DNA of 64,000 nt from CAZHEV01 sp964531335 [NCBI: uncultured bacterium] (GTDB lineage Bacteria; Eisenbacteria; RBG-16-71-46; CAZHEV01). Location: the NCBI GenBank assembly GCA_964531335.1, contig CAZHEV010000016.1, forward strand, positions 1 through 64,000. The letters are read 5' to 3'. Positions 42,538 to 51,794 of this stretch are shown here, piece by piece. Each line of letters begins with the position of its first letter. Position 1 is the stretch's first letter. The translations under genes were made by a program, and so were the position numbers. The notes under the pieces were generated by a model. It had not been told where the DNA came from and ran no database searches. It worked only from the letters and a program-made list of their open reading frames with translations.

Positions 42538-42554
42538 CTTGACACCCCCTTTTT

Positions 42555-42956
42555 CTAGTTGACTTGTTCTCCAAGTTGTCTGGCCATCTCCTTGTCGGCG
42601 GCGGCGAAGGGGAGCCTCATGAGATCCTTGGGCGCAAGCCAGCTGAACTCCCTGCACCCAAGGGCCATGGGCCTTCCCGCCGTGATCCTGCACTCGAAAA
42701 AGTGGATGTAGAGATCGCTCCCGCCGCGGGAGGTCTTGACCACCTTGATCTCGTCACCCACCTCCACGTCCATGCCGAGCTCCTCCGTTATCTCCCTCTT
42801 CAGGCATTCCCGGAGGGTCTCGCCCTCTTCGAGAGTCCCCCCGGGGAACTCCCAAACGTTCTCGTCTTCGCGAGGCCTTCGGGTGACGAGATACTTGCCG
42901 CCCTTGTCGATAACCGCCGCCGTCACCTCGATTCTGTTGGACTCAGCGTTCTCCAT
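42555..42956 (-). CDS. Nudix hydrolase, MutT/8-oxo-dGTP diphosphatase-like
   Basis: A 133-residue Nudix protein with the complete box: GGTLEEGETLRECLKREI followed by TEELGM (about residues 39-62), giving GX5EX7REUXEEXGU. A substrate strand VAAVIDKGGKYLVTRRP-like and the DNVWEFPGG lead are typical of MutT. It probably sanitises 8-oxo-dGTP or hydrolyses CTP-like pyrophosphates. It is encoded just upstream of dodecin, and the two look like an operon. Confidence 0.9.
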   Translation of the reverse strand: MENAESNRIEVTAAVIDKGGKYLVTRRPREDENVWEFPGGTLEEGETLRECLKREITEELGMDVEVGDEIKVVKTSRGGSDLYIHFFECRITAGRPMALGCREFSWLAPKDLMRLPFAAADKEMARQLGEQVN

Positions 42957-43067
42957 TCAATAACCCCCGGGTTGTCGTGAGGCCCACGCCGGCCCTTGGG
43001 GCCCCGGCGCGCTCGGCCTTTCCTCGAGCTGAAGGCATCCGGCATCCGACGGGCGGCCGTCGAGCCG

Positions 43068-43820
43068 TCAGGCGTGCAACGCGTGGCCGCCGTCGGCGAC
43101 TATCACTTGGCCGCATATCCAATCGGCGTCCTCGGAGCAAAGGAGCGCTACGACCCGTGCTATGTCTTCGGGCTCCGCGAGCCTGCCCATCGGAGTGAAG
43201 CTTCTGGCGTCGGCGAGAAGCTCCTCCCTGTTGGGAAACATCTTCAAGGAATCCGTGTCGAGAACCCCCGCCGCCACGGCGTTCACGTTGATCCCCTGGG
43301 CGGCCAGCTCCATTGCGAGATATCGTGTTACCGCTTCCAGGGCCGCCTTGGACGCCCCCACGGCGCCGTACATGGGTATGTAGCGGTGTGAGCCCATGCT
43401 GGTTATGCTTATGATCTTCCCCTTCCTTCCTTTCATGAGCGGAACCGCTTCGCGCGCCATCAGGAGCAGCGCCCTGGCGTTTATGTTCATGCTACGTTCC
43501 CAGTCCTTCAGGTCGACCTCCAGGATGGGCATCAGCGTCCCGGAGGCCGCGTTGCTCACGAGGATATCGAGAGCCCCGAACTCCTCCCTCAGGCGATCGA
43601 ACATCCGCTTGAGATGGTCCGGGTTTCCGACGTTTGCCCTCAGGGCGATGGATCTCACTCCGGCGGAACGGATCTCCGCCTCGGCCTCTTCGGCCTTTGT
43701 CCGGTTGCTGAAGTAGTTGACGGCCACGTCGGCGCCCCGGCGCGCCAGCTCCAGGGCCACGGCCCTTCCCAGGCCCCTGGTTCCGCCCGTGACGAGGGCG
43801 TGCTTGCCGCTAAGGTCCAT
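43068..43820 (-). CDS. fabL: Enoyl-[acyl-carrier-protein] reductase, FabL-type SDR
   Basis: A 250-residue SDR with NAD(P) motif TGGTRGLGRAVA, SNAASGT, and the Y-X6-K spacing (YGAVGASK) of enoyl-ACP reductases instead of the usual Y-X3-K. The flanking SMGSHRYIPMYGAVGASKAALEAVTRYLAMELA and DTDSLKMFPNREELLADARS match FabL. It would reduce the trans-2-enoyl-ACP double bond, the last step of each fatty acid elongation round. No other fab genes are nearby, so a specialised-lipid role is also possible. Confidence 0.78.
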   Translation of the reverse strand: MDLSGKHALVTGGTRGLGRAVALELARRGADVAVNYFSNRTKAEEAEAEIRSAGVRSIALRANVGNPDHLKRMFDRLREEFGALDILVSNAASGTLMPILEVDLKDWERSMNINARALLLMAREAVPLMKGRKGKIISITSMGSHRYIPMYGAVGASKAALEAVTRYLAMELAAQGINVNAVAAGVLDTDSLKMFPNREELLADARSFTPMGRLAEPEDIARVVALLCSEDADWICGQVIVADGGHALHA

Positions 43821-44054
43821 TTGGCAATCACTCGCTTACAGATGGGCTCGCCGGATAGCCGGACCCCCGGCTTTCCGCGGGAATCCGAACAAGATACTCC
43901 CCGTCAGTCCAAGCTAGCGGACATCCCATGGGGGGTCAAGAAGCAAAAGCCCTTAACCTAATCCGTTGAAGTCACTGGTGCTCCCGGAGGGGGTGGCGAG
44001 AATGACGAAATCGTTCATGTACGGAGCCCGCGCCTGCAGGGCGCCGCTGCGGGC

Positions 44055-44084
44055 TTGCGAAATCGGGCCGCACAAGACTATAAT
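44055..44084 (+). promoter_or_regulatory. Strong sigma-70 promoter for the TGS GTPase operon
   Basis: TTGCGA (44055-44060), 18 bases and a perfect TATAAT (44079-44084). The leader to the ATG at 44180 is about 90 bases. The rest of the 43821-44179 gap holds nothing I recognise. Confidence 0.6.
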
Positions 44085-44179
44085 CGCACAGGAATAATCA
44101 TTGTCTTTGTCTTGCCGAGCCGGCGACTGCCCCTGAAACAAGTCCGGCACGCGGGTTTTCCTACCGCAGGTTCTTGTCT

Positions 44180-45160
44180 ATGCCCGCTAACCTTCCCGCA
44201 CAGTATCTCGCCGCTGAGCAGCAGTTCAGGGAGGCGCGCACTCCAGAGGACAAGCTCTCCGCGCTGAGACTCATGCTCTCGGTCATCCCCAAGCACAAGG
44301 GGACGGAGAAACTACAGGCGGACATCAAGCGGCGCATTTCCCGGTTGCAGGACGAGAGCCGAAAGGCCCGGAAGAAGGGCCGTCGCCCGCCGGCCTGGAT
44401 AGTCGAGCCCGAAGGGGCGGGGCAGGTGGCGGTGACGGGGTTGCCGAACTCAGGGAAGTCTCGCCTTGTCTCTGAGCTGACCGGCGCCTCACCGGCGGTT
44501 GCGGACTACCCGTTTACGACTCAGCTGCCTCAGCCCGCGATGGCCCCCTTCGAGGACATTCAAGTGCAGCTCGTCGATTGCCCTCCGCTTTACCCGGGCG
44601 GCACCGATCACTGGTACTCCGACATCCTCAGGCACGCCGACGCGTGGATGTCCGTTCTCGACCTCGGCGACGCGGACCCCGTGGAAAGCCTGCGCGAGTG
44701 CGAGCGAGAGCTGTTGCGCATACTGACCCCCAAGTCCGAGCAGCCCGCCGGGCCATTCGAGTGGGACGTGAAGAGCACTCTCTTCGTGGGCTCCAAGCTC
44801 GACTCCAAGGGAGCGGCGGAAAAGGTGGCCTCGCTGGAGAGGGCCCTGCCTGAAGGAACCCGGCTCCACGCGGTCTCGGCAGAAACGGGGGTAGGACTGG
44901 AAGAGCTGCCCAGGGCGCTTTTCTATTTGTTGAACGTGGTCCGAGTCTACAGCAAGGCGCCCGGCAAGAAAGCGGACCTGGGACAGCCGTACGTGGTGCC
45001 GGCCGGAAGCACGGTCACCGACGTGGCCGCCGTCGTTCACAGGGACATCGCCGAGGCCCTGCGGTTCGCCAAGATCTGGGGCTCGGGAAAGTACGACGGC
45101 CAAGCGGTCCAGAAGGACTTCGTCCTATCCGACGGAGACATCATAGAGCTTCACTCCTAG
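44180..45160 (+). CDS. DRG/Obg-like GTPase with C-terminal TGS domain
   Basis: A 326-residue protein. A coiled, basic N-terminus (1-72, KRRISRLQDESRKARKKGRR) is followed by a P-loop GTPase: G1 GLPNSGKS (about 86-93), an Obg-type YPFTTQLP switch, G3 DCPP where DxxG is usual, and a weak G4 SKLD. A TGS domain occupies about 250-326. TGS-bearing GTPases of the DRG type bind ribosomes or RNA. The atypical G3 and G4 may alter nucleotide specificity. ATG 44180 is preferred over TTG 44174. It heads a three-gene operon behind a strong promoter. Confidence 0.8.
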   Translation: MPANLPAQYLAAEQQFREARTPEDKLSALRLMLSVIPKHKGTEKLQADIKRRISRLQDESRKARKKGRRPPAWIVEPEGAGQVAVTGLPNSGKSRLVSELTGASPAVADYPFTTQLPQPAMAPFEDIQVQLVDCPPLYPGGTDHWYSDILRHADAWMSVLDLGDADPVESLRECERELLRILTPKSEQPAGPFEWDVKSTLFVGSKLDSKGAAEKVASLERALPEGTRLHAVSAETGVGLEELPRALFYLLNVVRVYSKAPGKKADLGQPYVVPAGSTVTDVAAVVHRDIAEALRFAKIWGSGKYDGQAVQKDFVLSDGDIIELHS

Positions 45161-45178
45161 GTTTCGAGAGGGGGATCG

Positions 45179-46096
45179 ATGCTGACAGGAATCCACTTTC
45201 TGTTGACTTACAAGTGCCTCTTCGAATGCGATCACTGCTTTCTGCATTGCGGCCCCCACGCCTCGGGTACCTTCACCTTGGAGCAGATACGGAATGTGTT
45301 GGACGAGGCCGCGAAGATAGGCACCATAGACATCATCTACTACGAAGGCGGCGAGCCCTTCCTTTTCTATCCGCTGATGATCGAGGGGTTGAGGCTCGCC
45401 CGGGAGGCGGGAATGAGGACCGGCGTGGTCACGAACGCCTATTGGGCCACGGCCGAGGAGGACGCCGCCCTGTGGCTGGGGCCGTTCCGGGAGCTCGACG
45501 TGCGCGACCTGAGCCTGAGCGACGACGCCTTTCACCACGGCGACGAGGCCGGGAGCTACGCGAAGAAGGCTCTGACCTCCGCCGCCAAGCTGGGCCTTCG
45601 GGCGCGATCGATCTGCATAGAGGAGCCGAAGGTGCGCGTTTCCGGAGGGACCCGTGCCGCAAGAGGCGAGCCGGTCGTGGGGGGCGACGTCGTGTTCAGG
45701 GGAAGGGCGGCCGACAAGCTGTCCTGCGGCCTGCCGCGAAGACCGTGGACGGACTTCACCGAATGCAAGCGCGAGGAGCTGGGGAGCCCCAGCCGCGTGC
45801 ACGTCGATTGCTTTGGAAACGTACAGGTGTGCCAGGGCCTTAGCATAGGCAACATGTGGCGCACACCCCTCTCGGAGCTGATCAAGAACTACGACGCGGC
45901 GTCGCATCCCATCTGCGGGCCCTTGTTGAGAGGCGGACCGGTCGCGCTCGCCGGGGAATACGGAGTAGATCACGACGAGAATTACGTCGACGAGTGTCAC
46001 TTCTGCTACAGCGTCCGCAAGTCGCTCGTGGACAGGTTCCCCGAGCACCTCGGACCGAAACAGGTATACGGAATAGAGGAAGAGGACCCAGAGTGA
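45179..46096 (+). CDS. Radical SAM protein with SPASM-like C-terminus
   Basis: A 305-residue radical SAM protein with CX3CX2C in TYKCLFECDHCFLHCGP (about 11-24) and the YYEGGEPFLFYPLMIEGLR segment (GGEP-type SAM-binding). Further cysteines near the end (CFGNVQVCQGL, CGPLL, CHFCYS) suggest a second Fe-S site as in SPASM/Twitch proteins. The substrate is unknown. It starts 18 bases after the TGS GTPase gene, and its stop overlaps the GTG start of the HAD gene (GTGA), so all three are probably one operon. Confidence 0.82.
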   Translation: MLTGIHFLLTYKCLFECDHCFLHCGPHASGTFTLEQIRNVLDEAAKIGTIDIIYYEGGEPFLFYPLMIEGLRLAREAGMRTGVVTNAYWATAEEDAALWLGPFRELDVRDLSLSDDAFHHGDEAGSYAKKALTSAAKLGLRARSICIEEPKVRVSGGTRAARGEPVVGGDVVFRGRAADKLSCGLPRRPWTDFTECKREELGSPSRVHVDCFGNVQVCQGLSIGNMWRTPLSELIKNYDAASHPICGPLLRGGPVALAGEYGVDHDENYVDECHFCYSVRKSLVDRFPEHLGPKQVYGIEEEDPE

Positions 46097-46740
46097 AAAG
46101 AAAAACAGATCTTCTCATGTTCGACTTCGACGGCACCTTGGTGGACTCCCGCCACGACATCGCCGCATCTACCAACTACCTCCTGGCCGCCCGAGGGCTT
46201 CCGCCCAAGGAAGTCGATCTGATAGCCGGCTTCATAGGAGACGGTATCAGGACGCTTCTGAGAAAAGCTCTCGAAATAGACGACCACGACGAGGTCGAGG
46301 AGGCGGTGAGGGTGTTTCGCGAGCATTACTGGGACCACTGCCTGGACGAGACGCGTGACTATCCCGGCGTGAGGGAGGGCCTCGAGGCCCTGCGAGGGAA
46401 GCGAAAGGCCGTGGTGACCAACAAGGCGAAGAGGTTCGCCGACAAGATCCTGGGAGAGCTTGGCCTTGCGGATCACTTCGTGATGGTAGTGGGTGGAGAG
46501 GGACCTTACGCGAAGAAGCCTTCCCCCGAGGCCTTCGAGGCGGTGCTCGGGTCGCTCGGAGTGGAGGGCGAAAAGGCGCTGGTGGTCGGGGACAGCATAA
46601 ACGACATAAACGGAGGGCGGGCCGCGGGGTGCGTCACCTGCGCGGTAACCTACGGCATCGGCGAGCGGAGCGTCCTCGAAGCAGCGTCCCCGGACATGAT
46701 GATAGACTCCATTACCGAGCTTCCGGAGAAGATCGAATAG
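46093..46740 (+). CDS. gph: HAD-superfamily phosphatase, phosphoglycolate-phosphatase-like
   Basis: A 215-residue HAD subfamily IA hydrolase: motif I DFDGTLVDS, motif II VTNK, the motif III lysine in KKPSPEAF, and motif IV GDSINDI. The helical cap lies between residues 15 and 80. These enzymes dephosphorylate phosphoglycolate or similar small phosphoesters; substrate assignment is by family resemblance only. The start is GTG 46093, overlapping the radical SAM stop (GTGA), so it is translationally coupled. Confidence 0.85.
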   Translation: MKRKTDLLMFDFDGTLVDSRHDIAASTNYLLAARGLPPKEVDLIAGFIGDGIRTLLRKALEIDDHDEVEEAVRVFREHYWDHCLDETRDYPGVREGLEALRGKRKAVVTNKAKRFADKILGELGLADHFVMVVGGEGPYAKKPSPEAFEAVLGSLGVEGEKALVVGDSINDINGGRAAGCVTCAVTYGIGERSVLEAASPDMMIDSITELPEKIE

Positions 46741-46774
46741 ACGCGGCGGGGCTCGTGACGATCCCGGCGGGAGG

Positions 46775-47383
46775 TTATCTGTACATGGCCTTGACCGAGC
46801 CCCAACTGCGCGACTCGACCGGTATGGGGATGTTGCCGCAGATCGGAGGGGAGATCTCCAGGACGATGAACCGGACCCGTTCCCCTATTCTGTATATGTC
46901 GCCCACCCCGGGCGGGAAATAGCAGCTTGTGCCCATCCTGACGGCTGCGGGCCCCGGGTAGGCGCAGGCGTCTTCACCCGAGATGGAGGCGGCCAAGCTC
47001 ACGCTGAGGTCGAGAAACTCACCGAACACACCGCCGGGGAGCGAGGACGCATCCAGAGATATATACAACCTGATGGCGCTTCCATCCGCGCCCGGCTCGG
47101 CGGGCTGCACCCAAACCAGTCCGTTCTCGCTCGGGATTGATTTGTCCGCCCCGGTGGTCGTCAAATCCACGGTCACCGCAGCGTTCATGTCCGACGAGAC
47201 TCCGGACCCATCCGGGAAGCTCAATTCCACGGTTGCCCGCGCTGCGGCGCACAGTGGATCGTCGAGATCCGCCCTGTACTCCACTTCAACGCGGCTCAGC
47301 GCGGGGACGTCCTGCCCCGGAGAGGAGGACACGGCCAAGCACAAGAGCATTGCCGCAGCCACATGTCCTTTAATCAATAGCAC
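46775..47383 (-). CDS. Secreted protein of unknown function with WGSVKAMYR tail
   Basis: A 202-residue protein. The best start is GTG 47383, with AAGGAG 5 bases upstream, giving MLLIKGHVAAAMLLCLAVSS, a normal signal peptide; a GTG at 47419 has no such site. The mature part is beta-rich, with few charged motifs and a few cysteines, and is not recognised. It ends SRSWGSVKAMYR, matching the tail of the cysteine-rich secreted protein at 35456-36094. It converges with the HAD phosphatase gene. Confidence 0.65.
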   Translation of the reverse strand: MLLIKGHVAAAMLLCLAVSSSPGQDVPALSRVEVEYRADLDDPLCAAARATVELSFPDGSGVSSDMNAAVTVDLTTTGADKSIPSENGLVWVQPAEPGADGSAIRLYISLDASSLPGGVFGEFLDLSVSLAASISGEDACAYPGPAAVRMGTSCYFPPGVGDIYRIGERVRFIVLEISPPICGNIPIPVESRSWGSVKAMYR

Positions 47384-47750
47384 AATAACTCCTTGACCTC
47401 GAATCAGGGAACAAGTCACGGACGCCTTTTCTCCTACCAGGGCGCGCCGCTCGATCTATCCAGGAGAGGGATCCGAGCTACCTTTTTGGGGAGGGAAGGG
47501 ACCTTCTGAGACGTAGAAGACACGCGCTCACGCGTGCTTACTATATGTGCATCCAGGGCAAGTATACATCAAGCCGAGTCGCGGTTCAAGCCCATTCCGC
47601 TATGTGGCTGGGAATGGGAAGGGACATGGTGACCCCCCTGGGGGGCTGAGGCTGAAGAAGCTGTTGTGCTTCAGCCCTGCCGTCCGGGAGAGGCTAAGGG
47701 AGCCGGCGAAGGGCGGTGCCGGGCGAAAACCCCCGATGGGGCGAGATGGC
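47384..47750. other. Intergenic region with hairpin, no gene seen
   Basis: The region upstream of the secreted WG-tail gene and downstream of the zincin gene, both on the minus strand. It contains an 8-bp stem (GGCTGAAG 47651-47658 with CTTCAGCC 47670-47677) next to a CCCCCCTGGGGGG palindrome, perhaps the terminator of the zincin gene, though without a T-run. Confidence 0.4.
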
Positions 47751-48164
47751 TCAGTAGCCGAGCTCTCTCAGGCGGGCCTCGGAAATGCCGAAATAGTGGC
47801 CTATCTCGTGCACCACGGTCTTGCGTATCTGCTCCCTGATCCGCCCGGGCCTGCCCCGGCACATCCGCTCTATGGGCTTCTGGAATATCACTATCTCGTC
47901 GGGGAAGAGCGGGGACCAGGTCTTGCGCCTTTTGGTATAGGGGATGCCCCTATACACGCCGAGAAGGGAGTCCGTGGACCGCAGCCCCATGTCCCTCAGC
48001 AACTCGAGGCTCGGATACTGCTCGACGGAGACCTCGATGTTGTCGAGATACCCGGCGAACTCCTCCGGTATCTCCGTCAAGGCCTCTTCGACAAGCTCCA
48101 GAAATCTCTCCTCCGTCAATGCCTCTCTCGCCTCCTGGGGGTCGCCCCGCGGGCGACGGGACAT
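47751..48164 (-). CDS. Minimal zincin metallopeptidase-like protein (DUF1025/MMP family)
   Basis: A 137-residue protein with the single recognisable motif HEIGHYFG at residues 120-127, the zinc-binding HExxH of zincins, preceded by IVIFQKPIERMCRGRPGRIREQIRKTVV and GVYRGIP(Y)TKR as in the PF06262 family. The extended HExxHxxG is complete. Activity and substrate of the family are not established. It lies just downstream of ileS on the minus strand. Confidence 0.85.
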   Translation of the reverse strand: MSRRPRGDPQEAREALTEERFLELVEEALTEIPEEFAGYLDNIEVSVEQYPSLELLRDMGLRSTDSLLGVYRGIPYTKRRKTWSPLFPDEIVIFQKPIERMCRGRPGRIREQIRKTVVHEIGHYFGISEARLRELGY

Positions 48165-48189
48165 CTTGTTCCAGCGCCGGTCTCTGCTT

Positions 48190-48296
48190 CCTGATCAAGC
48201 CTTCGGGATTGTCACCACTATATCGTTGAGAGCAACCGCCGGCTCGTCCGGCATCTGAGCCTGATCAAGCCTTCGAGATTGTCACCACTATATCGT
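48190..48296. repeat. Direct duplication of the ileS 3' end (37 bp, 70 bp apart)
   Basis: Bases 48190-48226 and 48260-48296 are identical except for one base (48206 versus 48276). The second copy holds the last codons and stop of ileS (DIVVTISKA). The first copy encodes DIVVTIPKA and a stop in a 19-codon frame that starts with ATG just after the ileS stop. It is a tandem partial duplication, probably from slippage or recombination. Confidence 0.85.
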
Positions 48297-51200
48297 GCCC
48301 GGATATCCGGAAGGAGCCGGTGAAGGCGCCCCCCTCTTCGCCGGCCGCGGCGGGCGGGATTGACTCTGCCGTATCGCGGGCGTAATCCTCGCCCGCGGCG
48401 GATAGGGAGGTGGAAAGGGTCTCCTGGCAGATGTAGTCTCCGAACGCGTTGAACACGCCTTCTATGTCCTCCGGGAGCTCCTCGACCTTTGAGGCTTTGT
48501 CCGCCTTTATCCTTATCCTGTCCGATATGTCGTATCCGGCCTTCTTTCGCATCTCCTGGACGTTGCGCACGAAGTCCCTCGCCATGCCCTCGCGCACCAG
48601 GTCCTCCGTCAGCTCGGTGCTCACGGCCACCACGTAGCCCGCCTCCTGGGAGGCCGCGAAGCCCTCCACTGCCGAGGCGGTGACGTTCAAGTCCTCGGGG
48701 TCCAGCTCGACGGTCCCGCCTTCGACGGACAGCCGGACCTTTCGCCCGGCGTCAATGTCCCGGGCCGCGCCGGCGGCCTCCTCATCGCTCAACGCCTGCA
48801 GCGCCTTCTGCGCTCCCTTCACCATGCCCTTCAGCTTGGGGCCCGCGACCTTGTGGTTAAGCTTTATCTCTCTGGTGAGGTAGTCCTCCGAGGAGGTGGA
48901 GAAATGGACCTCCTTGACGTTGAGCTCGTCCTTCAACTCCTTGACGAATTGCCGCAGCGAGTCCGCCTCGCCCTCGCCCCTGACGCACACGACCGCCAGG
49001 CTCAAAGGCTGGCGCGCCTTGAGCCTGCTCTCATTGCGGGCGGCCCTGCCCAGACGCACCACCTTGAGGAGGAGGGCCATGTCTTTGAGAAGCTCTTTGT
49101 CGATGAGCTCGCGCTCCGGCCTGGGGTATTCGGCCAGGTGCACGCTCTCGGGCGCCCCCGGGCTGACCGACCTTACCAGGTTCTGGTACATCTCCTCGGA
49201 CAGAAACGGTATGAAAGGGGCTATGAGCCTGGTGAGAGTCTCCAGGCACTCGTAGAGGACAGAGTAAGCGGCCAGCTTGTCCTCGTCGTTTTCGCTCTTC
49301 CAGAACCGGCGCCTGTTGCGGCGCACGTACCAGTTCGACAGGTCCTCGACGAACCCCTGCACCGCCCGGCAGGCCCCGTTTATGTCGTAGGAGTCCATGG
49401 AGGATCCGACCCGCTCCGTCACGTCGTGCAGGTACGACAATATCCAGCGATCTATCGGTTGCAGCGCCTCGCTGCCGCGCGGCGCCCGGGCGCCGGCCGA
49501 CCCATCGCCGCCGGGCCTCCACGCGTCCAGATTCGCGTAGGTCACGAAGAACGAGTACGTGTTCCAGAGAGTGAGCATGAAGCGGCGTACCGTCTCCTCT
49601 ATGTACTGCGTGGCAAAGCGCCGGGGGTTGCCCGGGGGGCTGGCCGAGAAGAAGTGCCACCGCAAGGCGTCCGCTCCGTGCTTGTCGAAGACGCTCCAAG
49701 GGTCCACCACGTTGCCCTTGGACTTGCTCATCTTCATCCCTTCCTCGTCGAGCACGTGTCCGAGGCATATCACGTTCCCGTACGCGACCTCGTTGAACAT
49801 GAGGCAGGCGATGGCGTGAAGGCTGTAGAACCAGCCCCTGGTCTGGTCCACCGCCTCGCTTATGAAGTCCGCCGGAAAGCTCTTCTCGAACTCCTCCTTG
49901 TTCTCGAACGGATAGTGCCACTGGCATACGGGCATGGCGCCGCTGTCGAACCACACGTCTATGACGTAGGGCACCCTTCTCAGGGTCCCCTTTTCGCACT
50001 CGGGGCAAGGCCAGGCGATCTCATCGACGAAGGGCCGGTGGAGGTCGAGCTTCGAGAGGTCCTCCCCCGTGGCCTCTTCGAGCTCGGCCACGCCGCCCAC
50101 GCACTCGCGGCGGCCGCAGGCCTCGCACTCCCAAACAGGCAGCGGGGTTCCCCAGTACCTCTCGCGGGATATGGCCCAGTCCACGTTGTTCTCGAGCCAG
50201 TTGCCGAAGCGCCCCTTCTTTATGTGCTCCGGTATCCAGCGGATCTTCTCGTTGAGCTCGATCATCCTGTCCTTGACCTCGGTGGTCTTTATGTACCAGG
50301 AGGACTTCGCGTAGTAGAGAAGCGGGGTCTCGCAGCGCCAGCAGAATGGGTAGGAGTGCTCGACCCTTTCCTCGCGCAGGACCAGCCCCCTGAACCGGAG
50401 GTCTTCCATTATCAAGGGGTCCGCTTTCTTGAAGAACATGCCGCCGAACTTGTCATAGGCACGATAAGTGTTGCCCAACATATCCACGGAGAAGACCGTG
50501 GGCAGATCGTGCCGCCTGCCCACCTCGAGGTCTCCGTAGGCCGGCGCTATGTGAACGATGCCCGTGCCCTCGTCCATCGAGACGATCTCGTCGGCTATCA
50601 CCGGATACTCGTCCGGAACCTCGGCGGGAACGCCGGTCTCGGTCATCCCTTTGAAGAGCGGCTGGTACCTGGCTCCGACCAGGTCCTGTCCCTTGAATCG
50701 ATGCAGGACCTCGAAGCCATCTCCCAGGGTGGGTTCGGCCAGGGCCGTGGCGACTATGTAGTGCTCTCCGTCCCTGGCCGCGAGCATGTACTCCCCGCCC
50801 GGATCTACGGCCAGGGCCGTGTTGGCGGGAAGCGTCCAGGGCGTGGTGGTCCAGGCCACCAGGTACGCGGGCTCGGTCGGCGCGTGCGGGAAGCCCGCGG
50901 GCAGGCTCTTTACCGTGAACTTTATGTAGACCGAAGGGTCATCGATTCCGTCTTTGAAGCCGAGCGAGACCTCGTGGTCCGCAAGCGACGTGGAGCAGCG
51001 CGGGCAGTGCATGGTCACCTTGTAGTCGGTGAACAGAAGCCCCCTGTCCCAAAGCGTCTTCAGGATCCACCACACGCTCTCCACGTATGACCTGGAGCAG
51101 GTGACATAGGGGTTTTCCGTGTCCAGCCAGAATCCCATCCTCTCCGTGACCCTGTTCCATTCATCTATGTAGCGGAACACGCTCTCCTTGCACAGCGCGT

Positions 51201-51564
51201 TGAACTTGGCTATCCCGAACTCCTCGATGTCCTTCTTGCCGGATGAGCCAATGCTCTTTTCCACCATGATCTCGACGGGGAGACCGTGGGTGTCCCATCC
51301 CGCTATCCTGGGGACGTTCTCCCCCTTGGCCATCGACCTGTACCGGGGTACGGCGTCCTTGTAGGCCCTGGTCAAGACGTTGCCTATGTGAGGCTTGGAG
51401 TTGGCCGTGGGCGGGCCCTCGTAGAAGACGAACCTGGGGCCCCCGGCGTGCCTGGCCAGGCTCTTGCGAAGGACGTCTATCTGCTTCCAATACTTCAGGA
51501 CGCGCTCCTCCAATTCGGGAAAGGACACGCGTGGATCTACCTTCTTGAATGAAGACTCCGCCAT
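48265..51564 (-). CDS. ileS: Isoleucyl-tRNA synthetase, long (IleS2-like) type
   Basis: A 1099-residue class I synthetase that charges tRNA-Ile. The HIGH motif is PHIGNVL near residue 58 and the KMSKS motif is MKMSKSKGNV near 610. The editing (CP1) domain has TTPWTLPANTALAV and GWDTHGLPVE. The C-terminus follows the archaeal/eukaryotic-like IleS2 form, with a long domain and no C-terminal zinc cysteine cluster, a form associated elsewhere with mupirocin resistance. It starts at ATG 51564. Its 3' end was partly duplicated (see repeat). Confidence 0.96.
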   Translation of the reverse strand: MAESSFKKVDPRVSFPELEERVLKYWKQIDVLRKSLARHAGGPRFVFYEGPPTANSKPHIGNVLTRAYKDAVPRYRSMAKGENVPRIAGWDTHGLPVEIMVEKSIGSSGKKDIEEFGIAKFNALCKESVFRYIDEWNRVTERMGFWLDTENPYVTCSRSYVESVWWILKTLWDRGLLFTDYKVTMHCPRCSTSLADHEVSLGFKDGIDDPSVYIKFTVKSLPAGFPHAPTEPAYLVAWTTTPWTLPANTALAVDPGGEYMLAARDGEHYIVATALAEPTLGDGFEVLHRFKGQDLVGARYQPLFKGMTETGVPAEVPDEYPVIADEIVSMDEGTGIVHIAPAYGDLEVGRRHDLPTVFSVDMLGNTYRAYDKFGGMFFKKADPLIMEDLRFRGLVLREERVEHSYPFCWRCETPLLYYAKSSWYIKTTEVKDRMIELNEKIRWIPEHIKKGRFGNWLENNVDWAISRERYWGTPLPVWECEACGRRECVGGVAELEEATGEDLSKLDLHRPFVDEIAWPCPECEKGTLRRVPYVIDVWFDSGAMPVCQWHYPFENKEEFEKSFPADFISEAVDQTRGWFYSLHAIACLMFNEVAYGNVICLGHVLDEEGMKMSKSKGNVVDPWSVFDKHGADALRWHFFSASPPGNPRRFATQYIEETVRRFMLTLWNTYSFFVTYANLDAWRPGGDGSAGARAPRGSEALQPIDRWILSYLHDVTERVGSSMDSYDINGACRAVQGFVEDLSNWYVRRNRRRFWKSENDEDKLAAYSVLYECLETLTRLIAPFIPFLSEEMYQNLVRSVSPGAPESVHLAEYPRPERELIDKELLKDMALLLKVVRLGRAARNESRLKARQPLSLAVVCVRGEGEADSLRQFVKELKDELNVKEVHFSTSSEDYLTREIKLNHKVAGPKLKGMVKGAQKALQALSDEEAAGAARDIDAGRKVRLSVEGGTVELDPEDLNVTASAVEGFAASQEAGYVVAVSTELTEDLVREGMARDFVRNVQEMRKKAGYDISDRIRIKADKASKVEELPEDIEGVFNAFGDYICQETLSTSLSAAGEDYARDTAESIPPAAAGEEGGAFTGSFRISGHDIVVTISKA

Positions 51565-51794
51565 TGGGAAGTGACCTCTGCTCGAATCGAATCTCTGTTA
51601 GACCTCCGGAAAAACCAGTATATCATGCCATTAGCGGCTTCCCTTGTCAATACTGGCGCGGGGGCAAGAGGCGCCTGGCGCGGCCGAACGCGCGCGCGGC
51701 CGCGGTTGGTTGGATTGTGTGTTTTGTCGGAAGTGGATGGCCGCGCCGGGAGATGTAGTGCGCCGGCGGCATAGCCCACCACCAAGGAGTGTCC

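Noticed and set aside
47641-47680. Possible terminator of the zincin gene
   Set aside because: A stem is present but there is no T-run on the minus strand; kept only as a note on the intergenic region.
48853-51090. 745-codon plus-strand ORF
   Set aside because: Entirely antisense to ileS; length is explained by high GC and lack of stops on the complementary strand.
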